DNA of 32,070 nucleotides, from positions 1-32,070 of the forward strand of contig CAZODO010000072.1 of NCBI GenBank assembly GCA_964578605.1. Reading direction: 5' to 3'. The stretch's first letter is position 1. Every line of letters starts with the position of its first letter. The position numbers were made by a program, and so were the translations under genes. The DNA comes from JAXMHN01 sp964578605 (GTDB taxonomy: Bacteria; Verrucomicrobiota; Verrucomicrobiia; Limisphaerales; SIBE01). Shown one piece after another: positions 6,596-15,836 of this stretch. The notes beneath the pieces were generated by a model, which made no database searches, was not told the origin of the DNA, and saw only the letters and a list, made by a program, of their open reading frames with translations.

Positions 6596-8470
6596 ATGAA
6601 CAACACGAGATTAGTCAGTTCCACGTCAGCCATCGCCTGCGTTTTGGGGCTGGCACTTACCAACTCAGGCCAGCCTATCCCGGGCGGATACATCGCTGTG
6701 CTGAGGCCGGATGTTCCCAATGCGGCCAACGCGGCGCGTGAGATCGGGAACCAGGCGGGCGTGCAGGTTGCACACGTGTATCAGCACGCCATTCGCGGCT
6801 TCGCTTTCTCCGGAAATGAACAGGCGGCCCAGGCGCTCGCGCGCAATCCGCGGATTGCCTATGTCGAACCGAACCAGGTCTACCACACGACGCAGGTGCA
6901 GGAGGGGTTACCTTCCGGACTCAGGCGAGTCGGCATCGACAGTGCACTGCTCGGCACAGTGCTCGGCGGAGGTTGGGTGAACGCAAGGATCGCCATCATT
7001 GACACCGGACTGCAACGGGATCACCCCGATCTGAACGTGGATCAAGACGGCGTCCGCCCCTACTACAAGGGCAACAAGCTCGTCTTCGACAACAAGTTCG
7101 ACGATGACAACGGGCACGGCACCCACGTGGGGGGCACGGCGGCCGGCACCGGCGCCAAGGAAATCTACGGGGTCGCGCCGGGGGCATTGCTTACGGCTGT
7201 GAAGGTCCTCGGGAGCAGTGGTTCCGGTTCGACCTGGATCATCATGGCTGGCGTCGACTGGGTTGCGCAGAATGCGGCGCGATTTGACGTGGCCAATATG
7301 AGCTTGGGAGGTGGCTTTTCCCAGGCCATGAACGATGCCGTCAACAATGCCACAGCCAAGGGTGTGGTGTTCGTCGTTGCGGCTGGGAACGGTGCGAGTG
7401 ACGCCGGCCGGTTTTCTCCGGCTTCGGCGGAGAGCGCCATCACGGTGTCCGCCGTCGCCGACTTCGACGGCGCTCCTGGAGAAGCGGGATTCAATCCGGA
7501 CGCAACCCTGTATGGGTGTAAGGACAGCTCGGGAATTGTAGTGAGCCCGTATAGGGACGATGTGTTCGCCTGCTTCAGCAACTACGGCCCGAGCGTGGAT
7601 GTCTGTGCTCCCGGCGTCCTCATCTATTCCACGTCGTTGAACGGCGGCTATAAAACAATGTCTGGCACGAGCATGGCCGCGCCGCATGTCGCGGGAGCCG
7701 CCGCGCTCTACATTGCGCGTCATGGAGATATCCTGCCTGACGACCCGGTCCAGAGAGTGGCGACGGTCACACGGGCAATCACCTCAACGGGCTGGGTGCC
7801 AAACCAGGGAGGGTATTTTAGTGAGGACCCCGACATACATGCTGAACCCCTCCTGAACGTTCGCTCCCTGATTCAAGAGCCGATCGCGCAAGTGTTGATT
7901 ACCAGCCCGGCAGACGGAGAGTCATTCGACGTGGGCGAAGCTGTTTCCTTCCAGGGAACCGCTTTGGTGGGAGGGGACGATCGTTCCACCGAGATCGTTT
8001 GGTCGTCGAACCTGGATGGGCTGCTCGAAAACCCGGCAACGTCGTTGACGGAGGGCACCCACACTATCATCGCGTCCGTGAGTTCCAGCGACGGATCGAT
8101 AACCGCGTCCGATTGGATCACGATCGTGGTCGGAAATCCGGCTCCCGTCAAACAACTGCTCCTGACAGTGCGGACGGATGGTAAAGACGTCTACTCGAAC
8201 GGGAACGTAATGCGCTCGTTTTTCAAGGTGACGGAGGTAATGCAGGATAGTGAAGCGCCCGTTTCGGAGGCTTCCATCAGCGCGAAGTTGACGACGGCCA
8301 ATGGCAGCGTTCTGACGGCTCAAGGGATAACCGGTCCGGACGGTGTGTACCAGGCCGACCTCAGGATCAACGCCAAGCAGCACGGCAAAGGCTCCTATAC
8401 GATCAGCGGAACCGCCATAAAGAATGGCTATTTGCCAGCAACTGCATCTACCACCTTTCTGGTGAAATAG
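6596..8470 (+). CDS. Secreted subtilisin-like (S8) serine protease
   Basis: Starting at ATG 6596 gives 624 residues with a signal peptide (1-25); an upstream GTG at 6545 would bury it. Residues 30-100 are an Inhibitor_I9-type propeptide that acts as chaperone and inhibitor until cleaved. Residues 125-400 are the S8 catalytic domain: D136 (IAIIDTGLQ), H174 (NGHGTHVGGT), oxyanion N265 (VVAAGNGAS) and S359 (SGTSMAAPHVAGA). An insertion around 290-335 carries C308, C326 and C337. After about residue 420 come an Ig-like domain (ITSPADGESFDVGEAVSF) and a second beta-rich domain to the C-terminus, probably for substrate or wall binding. It should be an extracellular endopeptidase. It is isolated between repeat-filled spacers, with no inhibitor or transporter partner nearby. 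Confidence 0.93.
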   Translation: MNNTRLVSSTSAIACVLGLALTNSGQPIPGGYIAVLRPDVPNAANAAREIGNQAGVQVAHVYQHAIRGFAFSGNEQAAQALARNPRIAYVEPNQVYHTTQVQEGLPSGLRRVGIDSALLGTVLGGGWVNARIAIIDTGLQRDHPDLNVDQDGVRPYYKGNKLVFDNKFDDDNGHGTHVGGTAAGTGAKEIYGVAPGALLTAVKVLGSSGSGSTWIIMAGVDWVAQNAARFDVANMSLGGGFSQAMNDAVNNATAKGVVFVVAAGNGASDAGRFSPASAESAITVSAVADFDGAPGEAGFNPDATLYGCKDSSGIVVSPYRDDVFACFSNYGPSVDVCAPGVLIYSTSLNGGYKTMSGTSMAAPHVAGAAALYIARHGDILPDDPVQRVATVTRAITSTGWVPNQGGYFSEDPDIHAEPLLNVRSLIQEPIAQVLITSPADGESFDVGEAVSFQGTALVGGDDRSTEIVWSSNLDGLLENPATSLTEGTHTIIASVSSSDGSITASDWITIVVGNPAPVKQLLLTVRTDGKDVYSNGNVMRSFFKVTEVMQDSEAPVSEASISAKLTTANGSVLTAQGITGPDGVYQADLRINAKQHGKGSYTISGTAIKNGYLPATASTTFLVK

Positions 8471-8501
8471 GTGTAGCGGCGCGACGATCAGTCCTGGTTA
8501 C

Positions 8502-8528
8502 GCGGCTTCTGCGGCTTCTGCGGCTTCT
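8502..8528. repeat. Tandem 9-bp repeat, three copies
   Basis: GCGGCTTCT occurs three times head to tail. It is too short to be a CRISPR and is probably slippage-prone DNA. Confidence 0.8.
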
Positions 8529-8585
8529 GCCGTGGAAGCCGCCCTTCCAATCGACCTCGGACGACCAGCAATTCTCAATTTCGGC

Positions 8586-8697
8586 AGGGCGCGCGCTCCG
8601 TCGCGCGCAGTCTCTTTCTTTCCCTCTCTCCACAGGCTGGGAGGAAGGCCCTTCGCAAGGTAAAGCAAGCCACGGCGCGCGACGGAGCGCACGCCCT
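8586..8697. repeat. Long inverted repeat, family B
   Basis: The arms 8586-8608 and 8675-8697 complement each other at 22 of 23 positions around 66 bases. The motif contains CGCTCCGTCGCGCGC. It is distinct in sequence from the family A palindromes and is likely another dispersed element of this genome. Confidence 0.75.
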
Positions 8698-8738
8698 ACC
8701 CAGCTGCAGATCTCAGAGTGAGAATTGCTGGCAGACTA

Positions 8739-8750
8739 CACTTCGAAGTG
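8739..8750. promoter_or_regulatory. 12-bp perfect palindrome upstream of the PHP hydrolase
   Basis: CACTTCGAAGTG lies 52 bp before the ATG at 8803, a plausible operator position. No other copy was noticed in the window. Confidence 0.3.
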
Positions 8751-8802
8751 GCATCGCGTAGGAAAGCGCGGTAAACCACAGGCGCTGTTTGCTTAAACAA
8801 CT

Positions 8803-10404
8803 ATGACCTCGTTTTGGCTGAACACGGTCGCGGCCGTTTCGATTCTCGGGATGGCAGCAATGCCGACATTGGCTTCGGCACGTTTCGAGGGCCGCGTCGT
8901 CGACGATGCGACAGGCCAACCGCTCGCGGCGCGGGTGGCCGTCACGGACGTACACGGCAAGTTCATTGACATCGAGGGAGACCATGCCCACGTCCGTTAC
9001 CTGGACAAGCGATGGTGCTATGTCGATGGCGCTTTCACGCTGCTTCTGCCGGCGGCCGGCGTTACCCTGGAAATCCGGCGGGGACTCGAAACACTTCCGT
9101 TGACGGTTGCGATCACAAACCTCGAGTCAGCCGAAACCGCCAAGAAGACCTTCCGTCTTCGGCGTTGGGTCAACATGCGCGAGAAGGGCTATTGGCAAGG
9201 GGATATCCATGCGCACTTGCCGGTGCCACAGGACGCGCATTTACAGATGCGGGCGGAAGATCTGAACGCCCTGACGCTCCTCTATTTGCCCGATCCCGAA
9301 AACCCGATTCCGGTCAATGCGTGTTTCACAGGGCGGCTCGACAGTCATTCGACTCCGGGAACCGAACTCTACGTCGGCCACGAGATCCAGGATTTCCAAA
9401 TGGGCCACTTGAACCTGATGGGGCTGACAAACCTCGTTCTTGGATATCACAAGATGGGGGGCGGACTCGAGTATTGGCGCACCGCGCCGCATTGGGACCT
9501 GGCCCGGGCGGTCCGTCAGACCCGCGATCAGGGCGGAACGGTCGTGTGGGCGCACGCCTGTTCGCTCCCCGGACGGCAACTGCCAATCGCAGCCGCCCTC
9601 GGTTGGTTGGATGCGATCGAGTTGCTCACATGGAACGATCCGACGCACTTTCCGAACCATTGGGGACCGTGGCTGGACTCAGGGATGTCGCAGGCCGAAT
9701 TCCCTGTGATGCGAGCGGTCGACCTCTATTACGTGCTGCTCAACGCAGGCTTTCGCATCCCTATCGCCGCCGGCACCGACAAGTTCTACGAGGAGATCCC
9801 GCTCGGCAGCAATCGCACTTACGCCCAGGTGGAAGGTCAGGGAAGCCACGCCTCGTGGCTCGGATCTGTTCGAGCGGGCCGCAGTTTCATTAGCAACGGA
9901 CCCATGCTCGAGTTTGATGCGTCAGGCCTGGCGCCCGGCGATGTCACGGACTTTTCCGAACCACGGCGCGTCAAGGCGCGAGTAACCGCGCGATCCATCC
10001 TGCCGTTCACCACTGTCGAGATCGTTTGGAACGGCGCGGTGGTTGGTCACAAGACCGTTCCTCCGCCGACCGATCCGCCCGCGGACGGCATTTATTCGAT
10101 GACAATCCAGGCGACCATTGACGTAAACCGCAGCGGTTGGATGGCGGCAAGGGTTCTGGACCATCCGGACCTCAAGAACCCCATCCTGCCACGCGGATTG
10201 TCCGTTTTTGCGCACACAAGTCCGATTTACTTCCTGAAGCAAGGGTCCAAAGTGCGGGAGGAAGCGTCGATCGTTTACTTGCGCAAGTACGTGCAAGGCG
10301 TCCTGCACTGGTTAGACACCCGTCCGCTATTCTATAACGAGGAAGATCGTGTCAACGCTCGGCGCGACGCCGAGAAAGCGCTGCAAATATACCAGGCGCT
10401 CTGA
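8803..10404 (+). CDS. CehA/McbA-type PHP-fold metallohydrolase, exported
   Basis: The protein has 533 residues. Residues 1-26 form a signal peptide, and residues 27-120 a carboxypeptidase-regulatory-like beta domain (FEGRVVDDATGQPLAARVAV). The PHP metal site is recognisable: H136-x-H138 (GDIHAHLP), E194 and H202 (GHEIQDFQMGHLNLMG), H251 (VVWAHAC) and D326 (IAAGTDKFYE). The last 150 residues are a beta-sandwich (FISNGPMLEFDASG onward). Characterised relatives hydrolyse carbamates or phosphodiesters with divalent metals; the substrate here is unknown. No clear ribosome-binding site precedes ATG 8803. The next gene on this strand is a GH32-like enzyme, so the two may serve one degradation pathway, but 217 bp and a palindrome separate them. 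Confidence 0.82.
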   Translation: MTSFWLNTVAAVSILGMAAMPTLASARFEGRVVDDATGQPLAARVAVTDVHGKFIDIEGDHAHVRYLDKRWCYVDGAFTLLLPAAGVTLEIRRGLETLPLTVAITNLESAETAKKTFRLRRWVNMREKGYWQGDIHAHLPVPQDAHLQMRAEDLNALTLLYLPDPENPIPVNACFTGRLDSHSTPGTELYVGHEIQDFQMGHLNLMGLTNLVLGYHKMGGGLEYWRTAPHWDLARAVRQTRDQGGTVVWAHACSLPGRQLPIAAALGWLDAIELLTWNDPTHFPNHWGPWLDSGMSQAEFPVMRAVDLYYVLLNAGFRIPIAAGTDKFYEEIPLGSNRTYAQVEGQGSHASWLGSVRAGRSFISNGPMLEFDASGLAPGDVTDFSEPRRVKARVTARSILPFTTVEIVWNGAVVGHKTVPPPTDPPADGIYSMTIQATIDVNRSGWMAARVLDHPDLKNPILPRGLSVFAHTSPIYFLKQGSKVREEASIVYLRKYVQGVLHWLDTRPLFYNEEDRVNARRDAEKALQIYQAL

Positions 10405-10459
10405 GGCGGCGATGGCTCAGGCCAACGCCTAAGGTTCAGCCGTCCCGCCAAATGGTAAC

Positions 10460-10478
10460 TGGGAACAATTTGTTCCCA
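10460..10478. promoter_or_regulatory. 19-bp palindrome, ACAAATTGT family, copy 3
   Basis: The site reads TGGGAACAA, a central T, then TTGTTCCCA, perfectly symmetric. Its core is that of 1984-2006 read on the other strand. It lies 144 bp before the GH32-like start and 56 bp after the PHP hydrolase stop. Confidence 0.5.
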
Positions 10479-10621
10479 TTCGCGCAATGTGCTTGGAAAC
10501 AGGTGCTTAGCGCGGGAAACACGGCAAGATTCGCCCGGATCCCGAGCTCGATTCACCGTTTGAGGAAGGTCGACAACACGGCCGGAACCACCCAGAGTTG
10601 CGCTGCAATCTCGATATCCCT

Positions 10622-12760
10622 ATGAAAGGTCCTCATTGCCCGGGCCGGCGGCGTAGCACTGCCATGTTGTCCCCAACGGCGCTTGTTTGCTGGTGGTTGA
10701 TGTTCGGCATGTCGTCGGCGTTTTGCGGCGAGTTGGCAGACGCACGGGCACGTTCTGGTGGGACGGTACCCACGGCGACTAAGGGAGTGGAACTGCGGTC
10801 GCGTTCATGGCAATTCAAACCTTCGCAACTACCGGTCACGACGCTCACGCTCGAAGCACCTCGCGCCGAGTTCACCATCCCGGGCGACGGAACCAACAGT
10901 CTCACGGTGCGGCTCACAGTGAACCTGAAAAGCTTCACTGGCACAGCGACGCTTCTCGAGATCCCGGGCGTAGTGAATGTCGCGCTGCGTCAGCACGATC
11001 CTGGCGACCGGAACCGGCAGAATTACCCGGCGTTTAAGATGCCGGACGGTTCCGTCCCGGTGCTTGAAGCGAACCTCGCGCTCCATTCGCTCGCGCACCC
11101 GGATTGGAAGAACATGTTGGTTGGCCTCCCGCTCGCCCTGCTCGAGAAGCCTTTCGGGCCTCATGAAGTCGTGCTCAGCTTCACCGGGGTGCACTGGAGG
11201 ATGTACGTCGATGGCGATCTGGTGGACGCGGATTTTCCTGTCGGTTACCCCCAGTGGCCTGCAAGAGCGTTGTGGAGGTTGAACCCGGAGTTTGCCCTCG
11301 AAGCGGCGCTTTATGTCCCCGGGATCGAGCCGGTGAAAGACGATAGCGGCGTGCTCCTCGTGGCGCCCCAGGTTCAGTTCTGGACCCCTTTCGGCCACAA
11401 CAGCTGGGTCGGCGACGTCCAGACGTTCTTCCACAGGGGCCGATACCACGTCTTCTACCTTTATGATCGGCGGCATCACCAGAGCAAGTTCGGCTGCGGC
11501 GCTCACTACTTCGAACACCTCTCCACCACCGACTTCAAGCGGTGGACTGAGCACGAAACGGCGACCCCTCTCGAGCACCAGTGGGAATGCATCGGCACCG
11601 GCGTTCCGTTTGTGTTCAACGATCAGCTCTGCCTGAGCTATGGCTGGCACACGACCCGAGTCGTGCCGGAAAAGCAGACGACACTTCCCGCCCAGCGGAC
11701 GCACCTTGAACAACACGGGAAGACCGGGACCTTTCGCATTGATGCGGTGCCCGGAGTCCCTGCCGGAGCGACTTACTCTGTCAGTGCGGATGGCGTGGCG
11801 AACTTCAAAAAGGCGAACCTCACATTCCACCCCTGCGAAAACCCAAGCGTCTATACGGATCCGGGCGGCAAGCTGCGAATGCTGGCGAACTATCGCGCGC
11901 GCGGCACCTGGGAGTCCGAATCAATTGACGGCGGTTGGCGCTGCGTCAACCCCGACTTTCCGCCTGGAGGCGATTGCACCGTCTATTTTCGCTGGGGGCA
12001 GTTTGATTACGTTATCGGCGGCTTCACTGGGCTTTGGCGGAAGCCGGTCGAGGCGCCGGACTCGGCGTATGCCGACCTGGTCAGCCAAGGATTGGACTTC
12101 TATGACGGATCCAATGTCCCGTCGGTCACTGGCCTCGGGAATGGGCGGTTCCTGATGGCGGGCTGGCTCCCTATTCGCGGTTGGGGCGGCGTCTTGCTAA
12201 TTCGGGAGTTGATCCAATACCCGGACGGCAGGATTGGCTCCAAGTGGATGCGTGAGATCACGCCGGAGATCGAACAACCGACCGTTCTGGCTCTCGAGGC
12301 GGGTGAAAGCTCCACTTTCCCTGTCGATGGGCAGTCGTTCTCCCTCTCGTTCATGGTGCGACCCGAGGAGGCGCGGCGCGGCAAGCTCGGCATTTCGTTC
12401 CTGCCGGAAGGGGGCGAAGACGCAAGCTGCGAGTTGCAGGTGAGCCTGGACGACCTGCGCGCGCAGTTCGGGCCTGGATCACGGAGCGGATTTGCCCCGC
12501 GGCAGAGATCGTTACGCGAAGGCGGTGCGCCTCAGGAGGGACGCAACTATGCCATCGAAAACCTGATCGGCGTCGAAGAGCCTTTCGCTATCCGTGTCCT
12601 GGTCATCCGCAACGAGAAAATCGGGGGTTCCTTGATCGACGCAGAGATCGCCGGGCAACGAACGCTGATCTCGTATCGGCCTGACCTGACCGTCACGAAG
12701 CTGCTCGTCCGAAGGGAGCATGTCGCGCTGAGCGATCTTCGAATCGGGCGCCTCCCGTGA
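10622..12760 (+). CDS. Divergent GH32-like glycoside hydrolase, exported
   Basis: From ATG 10622 the protein has 712 residues; ATG 10664 would place the signal peptide (LSPTALVCWWLMFGMSSAFC) at the very start and is a good alternative. An extra beta domain fills about residues 45-235. A five-bladed propeller follows: WVGDVQTFFHRGRYHVFYLYD parallels the GH32 nucleophile and blade-1 region, HLSTTDFKRW the 'STD..hW' strand, and CENPSVY stands where GH32 enzymes carry their acid/base motif. The C-terminal 190 residues form the usual GH32 beta-sandwich. Canonical enzymes split fructans or sucrose. The first-blade and acid/base motifs here are altered, so substrate and even activity are uncertain. 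A 5-bp stem follows the stop directly. Confidence 0.7.
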   Translation: MKGPHCPGRRRSTAMLSPTALVCWWLMFGMSSAFCGELADARARSGGTVPTATKGVELRSRSWQFKPSQLPVTTLTLEAPRAEFTIPGDGTNSLTVRLTVNLKSFTGTATLLEIPGVVNVALRQHDPGDRNRQNYPAFKMPDGSVPVLEANLALHSLAHPDWKNMLVGLPLALLEKPFGPHEVVLSFTGVHWRMYVDGDLVDADFPVGYPQWPARALWRLNPEFALEAALYVPGIEPVKDDSGVLLVAPQVQFWTPFGHNSWVGDVQTFFHRGRYHVFYLYDRRHHQSKFGCGAHYFEHLSTTDFKRWTEHETATPLEHQWECIGTGVPFVFNDQLCLSYGWHTTRVVPEKQTTLPAQRTHLEQHGKTGTFRIDAVPGVPAGATYSVSADGVANFKKANLTFHPCENPSVYTDPGGKLRMLANYRARGTWESESIDGGWRCVNPDFPPGGDCTVYFRWGQFDYVIGGFTGLWRKPVEAPDSAYADLVSQGLDFYDGSNVPSVTGLGNGRFLMAGWLPIRGWGGVLLIRELIQYPDGRIGSKWMREITPEIEQPTVLALEAGESSTFPVDGQSFSLSFMVRPEEARRGKLGISFLPEGGEDASCELQVSLDDLRAQFGPGSRSGFAPRQRSLREGGAPQEGRNYAIENLIGVEEPFAIRVLVIRNEKIGGSLIDAEIAGQRTLISYRPDLTVTKLLVRREHVALSDLRIGRLP

Positions 12761-12808
12761 GGCGACACCTGGCGCCTGCTCCCGGATATCACAGGTCTAT
12801 AGATGGGG

Positions 12809-15457
12809 TTACTCCGGGCGGCGCTCGATGCCTTCCATGGCGGCAACGGAGACGGGTGTGGCTCCTGGGCCGCCATTGCCCGGGCCGATTTCCAACGCTT
12901 GAATGAACGCTTCGCCGCGCTTGGTTGCGTCGTCGTTCGAGAAACGGGCCGCGGTGAACCGGAACTCCAGGACGCCGTTCTTCGGGGTGAGATCGTTGAA
13001 GACAAGGTCGACAGCGCGGTTGGAGCCTCCGGCCGTGGCTGCAACGTCCAGGCGCTCGACCTTGCGCTCGCCATTGATGCGAACGTCAAAACAGTTCGTG
13101 CGCGTGTCCAGTCCGCGTGTGGCCGCGAACTTCAAACGGGCGTGATAACGGCCGGGGCCGACTGTCAGGTTCACCCAGAACTCGCGTCCGTGAATGCCGT
13201 ACTTGTAGAGCTCAGGATCGGCCGTGCCGGCAATCTCCGCGGGCGCGGCGTTCGTCCACCAGCAGGCCGCCACCGTATCGGCGCCATTGGTCAAACGGGC
13301 GACCCACTCGGTTCCGGGTCGCCAGGCGCTTCCGTTGCGGTCCCGGTAATCTTCCCGTTTCGGGAACCCGAAGATCATGCGCTGCGCGTGGGTGGGCCCG
13401 GTGCCTGAGGGGAAGTTCGCCACGCCTGTTGCGTCCGAGAACTGGACTCCAGCAAAGCTTACTTGTGCTCCTTGGGAGTGCGGATTTCCTTCGCCGCGCG
13501 CCACGACCTTCAAAGTGTGTGCCCCTTGCGCCAGCCCGTTGCGATAGTAGAGAACCTGTCCGCTGCGCGGGGCCGGGTTCCAGCAATCGATGGGAACGCG
13601 TTGCTTTTCCCCGTCCAGGTACACGTCGGCCAGTCCACCGCGCGGCCCGAAGTCACCCATGACCCGGACCTGGTTGCCGGTGAAACGGGCGGTGAATGAC
13701 GCTTCCGCACTCTGCGTGACGCGTGTGGAGGATTGATCGGTGCTCCAGGCACCGGTCAACTGCAGGTCCTCTGGTGTCAAGACCTGCTGCGGATCATGGC
13801 CGCTGATGAGGACGCGCTGCGCTCCGTCATGGCGAATAGTGACAATGGCGTCGCCATTGGGAAGAGGCTTCACCGTGTAGCCGTTGGCCGACAGTTCACC
13901 GAGCCGGTCCAGATCGGCTCCGTTGGCGGTGACGCGTTCGGGCACGAACGCTAACCGCAGCGTGGTGCGCGTTCCAGGAGGGGCATCGAACGTCGAATAT
14001 CCGATCTCGCCGTCCGCGTAGCGGACCGAATTCACCACCGTGCTGCACCGGACGATGTGGTTCTCGCGGTTGGCGCCCAGTTCCTCCGGAAGCCAGCCAA
14101 TGGCCGCCGTGACAAAGCGCAAGGGCATCGGATGCGCGATGTTGAACCACTCGCCGTTCACGATGATGCCGCCATCGAGGTTGTCTTCACTGACGCCGGT
14201 TTCGTGAGCGTCGTAGGTTTGGAGAACAAGCTGCCGGTAAGCAAGCTCCCGCATCCAGACATCGTCAGCCATGACAGCGTATTGGGCAAAGGCTGGAGCC
14301 ACATCGATCGGCGCGTACCAGAGCGATCGGCCGCAGCAACTCGACGATTCCGGGTAAGCCCAGGCGCCGCTGTAAACGTCCCCGTTCGAAGCGGGGCTTG
14401 CGCTCGTGTGATTGAGGAACAGGGTGAGAATATTGCGGGCGTCGCTTCGCCAGTTGGGGAACTCGGCGGGGTGGTTCAGGAGGTAGGTCACCGCATCGGG
14501 AGTGGTCAAGCAGTTCTGGGTCGGGTTTGGCCAATCCCAGAAGTAGCGTCCCCAGGTTTCGTCCACCAGCCATGCGGGCAGCAATCTCTCTCTCAAGTAG
14601 CGACGTCCGGCATCCTGCGCCGCCAGCAGTCGATCATCCGGGCCTGTGTGGCCGAGGCGAATCAGTTCGTCCAGGAACCCCAAGATCATCGTCACGCCAC
14701 CGGTTTGTTTGTTGTCCTTCCAGGTGATATCCTCAGGGTTGGCGTAACGCGGCCAGGGATCGGCGTTGGGATCCAGGTTGCAGCGTTCGGCGAGGAGATC
14801 CCCCCAATGACTGGCGGCTTCAAACCAGCGCCGGTTCCTAGTGACCTGGTAAGCGCGAAGGAGGCCGTGGCCGGTCGAAGCGCAAAGGTCCAGTTGAATC
14901 ATGCCATGGGGATCGGTCTTGTAGAAAGCCTTGCCCTTGGTTGGAACGCTCACGAACAAGCGCGGCCATGGATGGTCCTCGGCGGTCTGGCAGTGGTCCA
15001 GGAGATACTCAGCGAAGTATGTAAGGTGGGCAACGCCCGCAGCGTCGCCTGTGTACCGGTAGTAATCCACAAACCCGTTCAGCACGCTCGTAGCTCGCTG
15101 GCTCAGGTCGCCGTTGCCCCAATCACCCGGGTTCCGGGGCGTAATGACGCCGTTCGACGAGATCTGCCAGAAACCACTGAACACGTAAGCCGGATACTCG
15201 GCAATGGCATTCGTCCGCGTGGTCCAAGGATAGCGTTTGAGCGTCTCGGCCGCGACGCGGACCCGGAAATCGCAGGGCCCGTTCAGCCCGGAGTACCATG
15301 GCGCAATGACGCCATGCGGATCGTGGACCGCAGCGTGTCCGTAATAGTGTGGTTGCACCTCCGCTCCCAAACAAGGAAACGTCAGGAGGATCAGCAACGG
15401 AAACGCCAACCGGAAACCTCTCACCAGCGTGAACGCAGGGGCCAGAATTGTTTTCAT
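12809..15457 (-). CDS. Exported alpha/alpha-barrel protein with malectin-like carbohydrate-binding domains
   Basis: The protein has 882 residues with a signal peptide at 1-32 (FPLLILLTFPCLGAEV). Residues 33-450 are rich in aromatic residues and helical repeats like an (alpha/alpha)6 glycoside-hydrolase or lyase barrel; SSCCGRSLWYAPIDVAPAF is a conserved-looking segment there. About residues 480-570 form a beta-domain typical of the end of such barrels. Residues 575-690 are a jelly-roll of the type VRVMGDFGPRGGLADVYLDG. The last 170 residues are malectin-like (IFGFPKREDYRDR; GREFWVNLTVGPGRYHARLKF), which in this setting bind carbohydrate. It converges with the GH32-like gene (48-bp gap). A secreted polysaccharide-active role is probable, but no catalytic residue can be assigned. 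Confidence 0.65.
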   Translation of the reverse strand: MKTILAPAFTLVRGFRLAFPLLILLTFPCLGAEVQPHYYGHAAVHDPHGVIAPWYSGLNGPCDFRVRVAAETLKRYPWTTRTNAIAEYPAYVFSGFWQISSNGVITPRNPGDWGNGDLSQRATSVLNGFVDYYRYTGDAAGVAHLTYFAEYLLDHCQTAEDHPWPRLFVSVPTKGKAFYKTDPHGMIQLDLCASTGHGLLRAYQVTRNRRWFEAASHWGDLLAERCNLDPNADPWPRYANPEDITWKDNKQTGGVTMILGFLDELIRLGHTGPDDRLLAAQDAGRRYLRERLLPAWLVDETWGRYFWDWPNPTQNCLTTPDAVTYLLNHPAEFPNWRSDARNILTLFLNHTSASPASNGDVYSGAWAYPESSSCCGRSLWYAPIDVAPAFAQYAVMADDVWMRELAYRQLVLQTYDAHETGVSEDNLDGGIIVNGEWFNIAHPMPLRFVTAAIGWLPEELGANRENHIVRCSTVVNSVRYADGEIGYSTFDAPPGTRTTLRLAFVPERVTANGADLDRLGELSANGYTVKPLPNGDAIVTIRHDGAQRVLISGHDPQQVLTPEDLQLTGAWSTDQSSTRVTQSAEASFTARFTGNQVRVMGDFGPRGGLADVYLDGEKQRVPIDCWNPAPRSGQVLYYRNGLAQGAHTLKVVARGEGNPHSQGAQVSFAGVQFSDATGVANFPSGTGPTHAQRMIFGFPKREDYRDRNGSAWRPGTEWVARLTNGADTVAACWWTNAAPAEIAGTADPELYKYGIHGREFWVNLTVGPGRYHARLKFAATRGLDTRTNCFDVRINGERKVERLDVAATAGGSNRAVDLVFNDLTPKNGVLEFRFTAARFSNDDATKRGEAFIQALEIGPGNGGPGATPVSVAAMEGIERRPE

Positions 15458-15836
15458 AGATGGCGGTCTGGAATGCCGCAGAGTCTAGCGCTCTCGGCGG
15501 CCGTGGGCGACTGAAATCGAAGTCCACGGCGGCCCCATTTAGAGCCTGTCCCAGAAGGCCGGATTCGGTGCCTTTGTCCTGCACTTTGTCGAAAATAGTC
15601 CAAAGGACGTGGACTCGTCAGCCCAGGGTGAAGAATTCCGTCATGCCGCCGTGCGCCCGTTAGTCACACGATTCGCCTTGAAGTGGCTGCCCCGCTTCGT
15701 CATGCTTCGATCAACCACCAAAGCGATTCCTATGACCCAGTTATCCATCGAGGGTCGTGCGCCTCCGAATGCCTATCCGGCCACGGCGTGGGATTGTCGG
15801 CCAGGGATGCGCAGCACTCTTGAACCCGTCCTCCAC
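15458..15836. other. Divergent intergenic region with a dispersed repeat
   Basis: This region separates the minus-strand malectin-like gene from the pseudopilin. It carries the repeat 15542-15595. An open frame reaches upstream of the pseudopilin from 15609, but its 76 extra codons precede the signal and are not credible protein. Confidence 0.5.
15542..15595 (+). repeat. Dispersed repeat family C, copy 1
   Basis: The segment shares GCCTG, CCCA, AAGGC, GGATTCGG, GCCTTTGTC and GCACTTTGTCGAAAA, in this order, with the reverse complement of 20612-20677. That copy has about 11 additional bases inside. Confidence 0.7.

Larger units (their letters stand above)
8471..8802. other. Intergenic region with three repeat types
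   Basis: The 332 bases carry a 9-bp tandem repeat (8502-8528), a long inverted repeat (8586-8697) and a 12-bp palindrome (8739-8750). No gene or RNA is recognisable. Confidence 0.55.

Noticed and set aside
14057..15514. 485-codon + strand frame
   Set aside because: It is antisense to the barrel-malectin gene; the opposite strand has the signal peptide and domain order.
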